Source: Gracilibacteraceae bacterium (GTDB taxonomy: Bacteria; Bacillota; Desulfitobacteriia; Desulfitobacteriales; Syntrophobotulaceae). Taken from it: DNA of 9,954 nucleotides. Where the stretch lies: the NCBI GenBank assembly GCA_031274335.1, contig JAISQG010000110.1, forward strand, positions 1 through 9,954, given 5' to 3'. The translations under genes were made by a program, and so were the position numbers. Positions 5,506-9,954 of this stretch are shown here, one piece after another. Numbering within the stretch: the first letter of the stretch is position 1; every line of letters begins with the position of its first letter. Below the pieces are notes generated by a model that was given only the letters and a program-made list of their open reading frames with translations, was not told the origin of the DNA and did not search any database.

Positions 5506-8500
5506 AGCTCAGGCCGGGTCGCCATGCAAAGGCCGCTTGCCGTATGGCGCGCCACAGCGCTGTCCGCGAGGAATTCACCCGGCAGGGCGACGCGGGCGTA
5601 ATATATTATCCGGAAATCCGACAGAATGTCCACCTGCGCGCCGTAACTTTCGCGCGCGCGGTTCAAGACGAAATCCACGCGCCCCCCGTCTTCGCCACTC
5701 AAATACCAGCTGTCGCCTTCGTCCGGCTCCGCGCTGACAAAACGCAAGCCGGCGGGCAGCACATCTGTGAGGGTGTAAGGCGTGCGGGGCGCGTTATTTT
5801 GAAAACTGACGTCCACGGTCACGCGGATGAGACTTTTTTCTTGTGTGTAAAATTTTTCCAGCGAAATCTTACCCGAGGCGTCGAGTTCCAATCCGCCCGT
5901 TCCGCCGGCGGAAAAAGCGATGACACCGATTTCACCCTCGGAGCGAAAATCCGCCGCCGCGAGACGGGTAGCGTCCAAGGTGAGCCGGTGCGCCGGCACG
6001 GTAGCAAAATCAACGGAAATTTCCTCCCCGTCCAGCTTGTAGCGAAGCGAAGCGTCGCTGCCGGCCGGTTCCGGCATGAAGCGCAGGGAGGTCATGATAT
6101 CCAGCAGCGGGAAAGAGCCGGCGCCGTCCCGCTCCAGGGCGGCGGCCAGCAGGCCGTCAGCCTGGGCGTGCCCGATCAGGCGTGCCAGCGGAGCGGCTTC
6201 CGCCGTAAGAGCGTAAGCCTCGTCCTCTCCCTCGCCGGCGTCGATGATGAACGCTTCGCCGTCCGCCGCGGCCAGCGGGGCGATAAATTTCTCGTACCAG
6301 ACCGCCGCTCCCGTCCTGTCGCCGAGCAGGGCGAGACCCGTGGCCAGACGCAGGCAGTCCCGCAGCGTGAAAAGCGCGTCCCCGTTTGGCAGCAGGGTTT
6401 GGATGTCCGTGAGCACGGGCGCGCCCAGGGCGGCCAGACCCTGATAAGCGGCGGCGGCCTCCGCCGGAGTGACGTCGCCCCGGCAGAGAACCGAGTAGAA
6501 ATAAGCCCGCGCTTCCTCCCGGTTCAGACACTCCGGGGCGGCGGCGACGGCTTTGGCGGTCAGGAGGCCGTCGGGCCCGCCGCGGGGCAGCAGGCGGAGG
6601 CCCCCGCTCTCGTCAACGAAATCGGCCGGCGCGCGGGCTTGCGCGTCCCAGGCCGCCAGCCCGGCACGCGCAAATTCACCGGCGATAACCTCGTCTGCCC
6701 GCGCGCCCGCCGCCCCGGCCAATTTGCCCAGAGCCCGCATATAAAGCTCGTTGCTCCGGTCATAAAAGACCAGCTCCGCCGGAAAACCGAGGCTGACATC
6801 CTCCAGCTCGGACAAATCGGTCTGAATCACCGCCGGCAGATCCCAAAGACTCTCCGTGACCAGGAACGGGTAGGCGGCTTTCTCCCGCGCGTCGCCGCTC
6901 ACCGCGCTAACCCGGAAGGTATACGAACCCGCAGGCAGCTTGCCGAAATTACAAACGCCGTAGTCAGCGGCGGCGGCGCTGACGGCTTGCTCCGCCGCGT
7001 AGCCCGCCCCGTCCTCCGCCCGCACCGTGTAATTCACCTGCGTGCCGGGCGGAACCCCGCCCGCGCGCAAAACCAGCACAATATCGTCTTTCGCCGTATA
7101 GCGGCGGCTCATCGCCGGATCAAGGTAAAAGGGCCGCGTCGCGCGCACCGTTTGCCGCCCGTCCCCCGCGTAGCCGTCTTCTGTGAAAGCCGCCGCCGTC
7201 AGGCGCCAGGACGTCACACCCTCCGGCAGCGCAAAGCTCACTTCGGCCCGGCCGCTTCCATCCGTTTGCCCGCTGAGGAAAGCCGCCGTATCCCGGAAAT
7301 TTACCCGGACTCCGCTGTCGCCGTTCCCGACTGCGCCTTCGCTTTCGTCTGCGCTGTTCTCGTCGCCGACCGGCTCGAACGCGCGGGACGCGCCGGCGGA
7401 TTCATGCGGGACATAAGAAACAAATTGCGCGGCGTCCCCGGCGTGGAGAGGACGATAAAACATTGCCGCGGCGTCCGCCTCCTGTTCCGACGCCGTAAAA
7501 GCCGCTTCGTCCGCGGCGCTGAACACAAACGAAGCCCGCCGCGGCTGGCCGAGCGCGTCCGTGACTCTGATTTCCGCCGTCAAGACGTCGCCCGGCGCGT
7601 AATTTTCCTGTTCCGGCGTTATTTCCACCCGGAGCGCACGTTCCTCCGCGCGGAAAGCAAAAGCGACGCTTTCCAGGGCGAAAACCCGCCGCCCGTCGTA
7701 ATAGGCCGCGCAAACCTTAAAGTCCGGCATCAGCCCTTCGGCGCAATACACTTCAAACTCCGCGGCTTCCGTCACGGCGGTGACAAGGGCCTCGTCCTGA
7801 AACACCGCGTAGAAAAGGCGTCCGCCGGCCGGCGGGAAAGCGTCATTGCGCAATTTGACCGCCACTCTTTCCCCCGGAGCGAATTCCGTGCTCTCCGACT
7901 CCAGATAGTAATGATCCGGCGCGGCTTGAGTCGGGTTTGTCCCGGCCGTGGAAACATATTCCCGCAGCCAGACACCGTCCGGCGTCTCATAATCCAAGGA
8001 GATTTTATAGCTGACGAGCTCGTCCGCCGGCCAGAGCAGCGTCTCCGAGCGGTAATGCCCGCCGGCCGTGCTGAAAGAAAGACGGTCGACGATGCTTTCC
8101 CGGTAAGTGTAGCGATACTGTTTTACAGGCTGGTTTTGCAAAAAATCGTAATATTCGCCGGTTTCCTCCCGCAAATACTCACAGCGGATGACGGAGGCGT
8201 CGAAATACTGCTCATAGGCTTCGCCCTGAATTTGGGCCGGAAAATCAGCGGCGCTGACGGCCGCGTCGCCGTCGGCCAGGGCAGCCTCCGCTTTGGCGAA
8301 ATCTATCCGCGCCGTGTCCACTTCAAAGAAAAATCCGCCGGTAACGGTTTCCGCCCTGATGTCGCACATGTAATCCGTCGGAAAGCGGCAGACACGAACC
8401 TCGCTACGCGCGGCGCCGGTTTCGTTTTCCTCCGCCCAAATGGAAATATAATCCAGATAAGGCCGCCAAGAGTCCGGTTCCGGCTCCGGCAGAGACAGCG

Positions 8501-9954
8501 CGGCGCTCCCGTCCGGAGCCGAGACGCGGGACTCCGAAGCAACGCTGTTTTCGGCCATGAGTCGGTGCCCGCCCGCCGGTGTCCCGTCAAAAAAAGTGAG
8601 CGATGCGGCAATTTCGGCTTTTTCCCCGTGCCGATAGATGCTCTGGCCGGCGGCGGCTTTGACGACATAAGCCGGTTTCCGCCAGTCCGTCACCGTCAAC
8701 GGCAGGGACAGCACGGATTTGCCGTCCGCAGTCACTTCCGCGCTGTAACGGTCCGGGCGTATGTCGCGCCAGGTAAATTCGCCGGTAAAAACGCCGTTGA
8801 CCACCGACACGGTCTGAGGGGGCAAGCCGGAAAAGCCGACGGAGACTTCCGGCGGCAGGGCGGCGCCATTGCGGCGCGGCGCCAGATAACCCCAGAAACG
8901 GGCTGTGTCCGAAGGAAGGTAGGCCGCCCGGTCAAAATAAAGGTATGAATAATACCCGGTTTCAGCCTGGGAACCGGAGCCGTCCAGCGAAATAAAATCC
9001 GCCCAGGTGCGTCCGTCGACCGCGCTGACGGAAACGGGGGCATAAGCGCCCGCCGCGTCCGTGTCCAGCGCCGCCAGCCCGTCGCTGTTGGTCACGGCGG
9101 AGGGTGGGCCGGCCGCGGTTTCGCCGGCGGCGGCGAAGCCGACAACCACGGCGGCGCCGGCGAGGGCTTGGCCGGAGGCGGAGTCATTCAGCCAGACATC
9201 CGTGTGGCCGGCCAGGGTTTGCAGATAAACGGAAAGAGCGGAAACGCAGATGAGTTTTTGCCGCCGGACGGCGGTCTCCCGGCCCGTGACAGTCATATCC
9301 AGCAGATAATAGCCGGGGCCCGGGTTTTCCGGCAGGACAAAATACAGGACGCCGGGGCTTTGTGTTTCCAGCAAAGCGCCCTCAAGAACGGCTTCCGGAA
9401 CGGCGGCCGGAGGAGAGATCAGGGCATCGCTGTCCCGTCCGCAGAAAGGATTTACGCGTTCCCGGTGTTCCAGGGCCAGCGCGATATAGGAAACGCTGTC
9501 TTCCACGCGGTAAACGGAGGCGCTGATCCGCGCCTCGGCGAAATTAGCGCCCGGGGCGGCAAAACGAATGGCCGCCGGGTCGTCCGGCAGAAAAGTTTCC
9601 GTGAATCCGCCGGCCGTTTCCAGAAAATCCGCCGGCGCGCCGGCGGCACCCGTGCGAAAAGAAAAAGCATAATCCTCGGCCAGGGCTTCCCCGCCCCGGC
9701 CCGGCAGACCGGCGCGCAAAGTCACGGTGTAAAGCGTGTCCGGCGCGAACATGGCGCCGGGCATGAAAACGGCGGTCAGGCCGTTTTGCCGCCAGCCGCC
9801 CGGCAAAGAGGGCGTGATGTCGATCCATTCGGCGACGTTGCCGACGGGACGAGAAAAAGATATTTCCAGATCCGTGTCCGCCGGCACATTGCCGGTGTTG
9901 GCGGCGGGCAGCGTGGAGCGGACGCTGAATTCTCCCTCCGTCTGGAAAGCCCAG
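5481..9954 (-). CDS. Alpha-2-macroglobulin-family protein without thioester (N-terminus outside window)
   Basis: The frame is open from the right edge to TAG at 5483-5481, giving 1,490 visible residues; residue numbers here count from GTG 9887. Upstream of this the frame continues (TEGEFSVRSTLP), so the real start and any signal peptide or lipobox lie outside. In order: an Ig-like domain (about 1-80, VPADTDLEISFSRPV), MG-type beta domains (MG2-like YLYFDRAAYLPSDTARFWGY 315-334; MG3-like near 418-440), a bait-region domain (about 752-830, NYAPGDVLTAEIRVTDALGQ), an acidic flexible linker (about 838-860) that could be the protease bait, the A2M core (863-935, SFALPEGVTSWRLTAAAFTE), a degenerate helical thioester-type domain (about 1040-1250) and a C-terminal receptor-binding-like domain (about 1345-1468, DVLPAGLRFVSAEP). 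No C-x-E-Q occurs anywhere. The family traps proteases at the cell surface; this member could act only by a non-covalent route, as in thioester-less YfaS-type proteins. Confidence 0.9.
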   Translation of the reverse strand, partial: WAFQTEGEFSVRSTLPAANTGNVPADTDLEISFSRPVGNVAEWIDITPSLPGGWRQNGLTAVFMPGAMFAPDTLYTVTLRAGLPGRGGEALAEDYAFSFRTGAAGAPADFLETAGGFTETFLPDDPAAIRFAAPGANFAEARISASVYRVEDSVSYIALALEHRERVNPFCGRDSDALISPPAAVPEAVLEGALLETQSPGVLYFVLPENPGPGYYLLDMTVTGRETAVRRQKLICVSALSVYLQTLAGHTDVWLNDSASGQALAGAAVVVGFAAAGETAAGPPSAVTNSDGLAALDTDAAGAYAPVSVSAVDGRTWADFISLDGSGSQAETGYYSYLYFDRAAYLPSDTARFWGYLAPRRNGAALPPEVSVGFSGLPPQTVSVVNGVFTGEFTWRDIRPDRYSAEVTADGKSVLSLPLTVTDWRKPAYVVKAAAGQSIYRHGEKAEIAASLTFFDGTPAGGHRLMAENSVASESRVSAPDGSAALSLPEPEPDSWRPYLDYISIWAEENETGAARSEVRVCRFPTDYMCDIRAETVTGGFFFEVDTARIDFAKAEAALADGDAAVSAADFPAQIQGEAYEQYFDASVIRCEYLREETGEYYDFLQNQPVKQYRYTYRESIVDRLSFSTAGGHYRSETLLWPADELVSYKISLDYETPDGVWLREYVSTAGTNPTQAAPDHYYLESESTEFAPGERVAVKLRNDAFPPAGGRLFYAVFQDEALVTAVTEAAEFEVYCAEGLMPDFKVCAAYYDGRRVFALESVAFAFRAEERALRVEITPEQENYAPGDVLTAEIRVTDALGQPRRASFVFSAADEAAFTASEQEADAAAMFYRPLHAGDAAQFVSYVPHESAGASRAFEPVGDENSADESEGAVGNGDSGVRVNFRDTAAFLSGQTDGSGRAEVSFALPEGVTSWRLTAAAFTEDGYAGDGRQTVRATRPFYLDPAMSRRYTAKDDIVLVLRAGGVPPGTQVNYTVRAEDGAGYAAEQAVSAAAADYGVCNFGKLPAGSYTFRVSAVSGDAREKAAYPFLVTESLWDLPAVIQTDLSELEDVSLGFPAELVFYDRSNELYMRALGKLAGAAGARADEVIAGEFARAGLAAWDAQARAPADFVDESGGLRLLPRGGPDGLLTAKAVAAAPECLNREEARAYFYSVLCRGDVTPAEAAAAYQGLAALGAPVLTDIQTLLPNGDALFTLRDCLRLATGLALLGDRTGAAVWYEKFIAPLAAADGEAFIIDAGEGEDEAYALTAEAAPLARLIGHAQADGLLAAALERDGAGSFPLLDIMTSLRFMPEPAGSDASLRYKLDGEEISVDFATVPAHRLTLDATRLAAADFRSEGEIGVIAFSAGGTGGLELDASGKISLEKFYTQEKSLIRVTVDVSFQNNAPRTPYTLTDVLPAGLRFVSAEPDEGDSWYLSGEDGGRVDFVLNRARESYGAQVDILSDFRIIYYARVALPGEFLADSAVARHTASGLCMATRPELQAFQLAR
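5500..5514. other. Small hairpin at the convergent gene ends, not a terminator
   Basis: GCCTGA (5500-5505) and TCAGGC (5509-5514) form 6-bp arms around AGC, spanning the ahcY stop codon and the last codons of the macroglobulin gene. There is no T-run on either strand, so an intrinsic terminator is not supported. It could be a weak pausing or RNA-end-protecting hairpin. Confidence 0.25.

Noticed and set aside
5544..8948. Uninterrupted 1,134-codon open frame on the plus strand opposite the macroglobulin gene
   Set aside because: Its translation is Arg/Gly/Gln-rich with no domain pattern, and its openness follows from the GC-rich codon bias of the minus-strand gene, whose protein shows clear family motifs.

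Overview
The window most likely comes from an anaerobic Bacillota (Clostridia or Negativicutes type). This is inferred from strong G-rich Shine-Dalgarno sites, a clostridial-style MarR regulator and the gene families present. No rRNA or single diagnostic marker confirms it. Most of the window is GC-rich. The stretch from about 940 to 1640 is clearly more AT-rich and looks like an accessory insertion zone.

Left part (1-1860): a short C-terminal fragment of a membrane protein reads rightward to 114. Facing it on the minus strand is a MarR-family repressor (223-828). Its promoter (TTGACA, 17 bp, TATACT) carries two 17-bp direct repeats, one inside the spacer and one at the likely transcription start, which suggests autoregulation. 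Next comes a small AT-rich minus-strand gene (1102-1443) for a three-helix membrane protein with a C-terminal four-cysteine zinc ribbon. Upstream of it lies a gene-free block with an extended -10 promoter, a perfect 16-bp palindrome and an array of palindromic repeats (1653-1800).

Middle part (1933-5505): three rightward genes with gaps of 28 and 17 bp form a probable operon. They encode nicotinate phosphoribosyltransferase (NAD salvage), an Mrp/NBP35-type Fe-S carrier ATPase, and a short-form S-adenosylhomocysteine hydrolase (NAD-dependent, closes the methyl cycle). The shared theme may be cofactor supply, but that is inference.

Right part (5481-9954): a very large minus-strand gene encodes an alpha-2-macroglobulin-family protein. 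Its N-terminus lies beyond the window edge. The recognisable MG-like, bait-region and A2M domains are present, but the Cys-x-Glu-Gln thioester is absent. It converges on the hydrolase gene and the two coding regions overlap by 25 nt.

No tRNA, rRNA, CRISPR array, transposase or phage module was recognised. The points most worth a second look are the MarR operator layout, the palindromic repeat block beside the zinc-ribbon gene, and the thioester-less macroglobulin.
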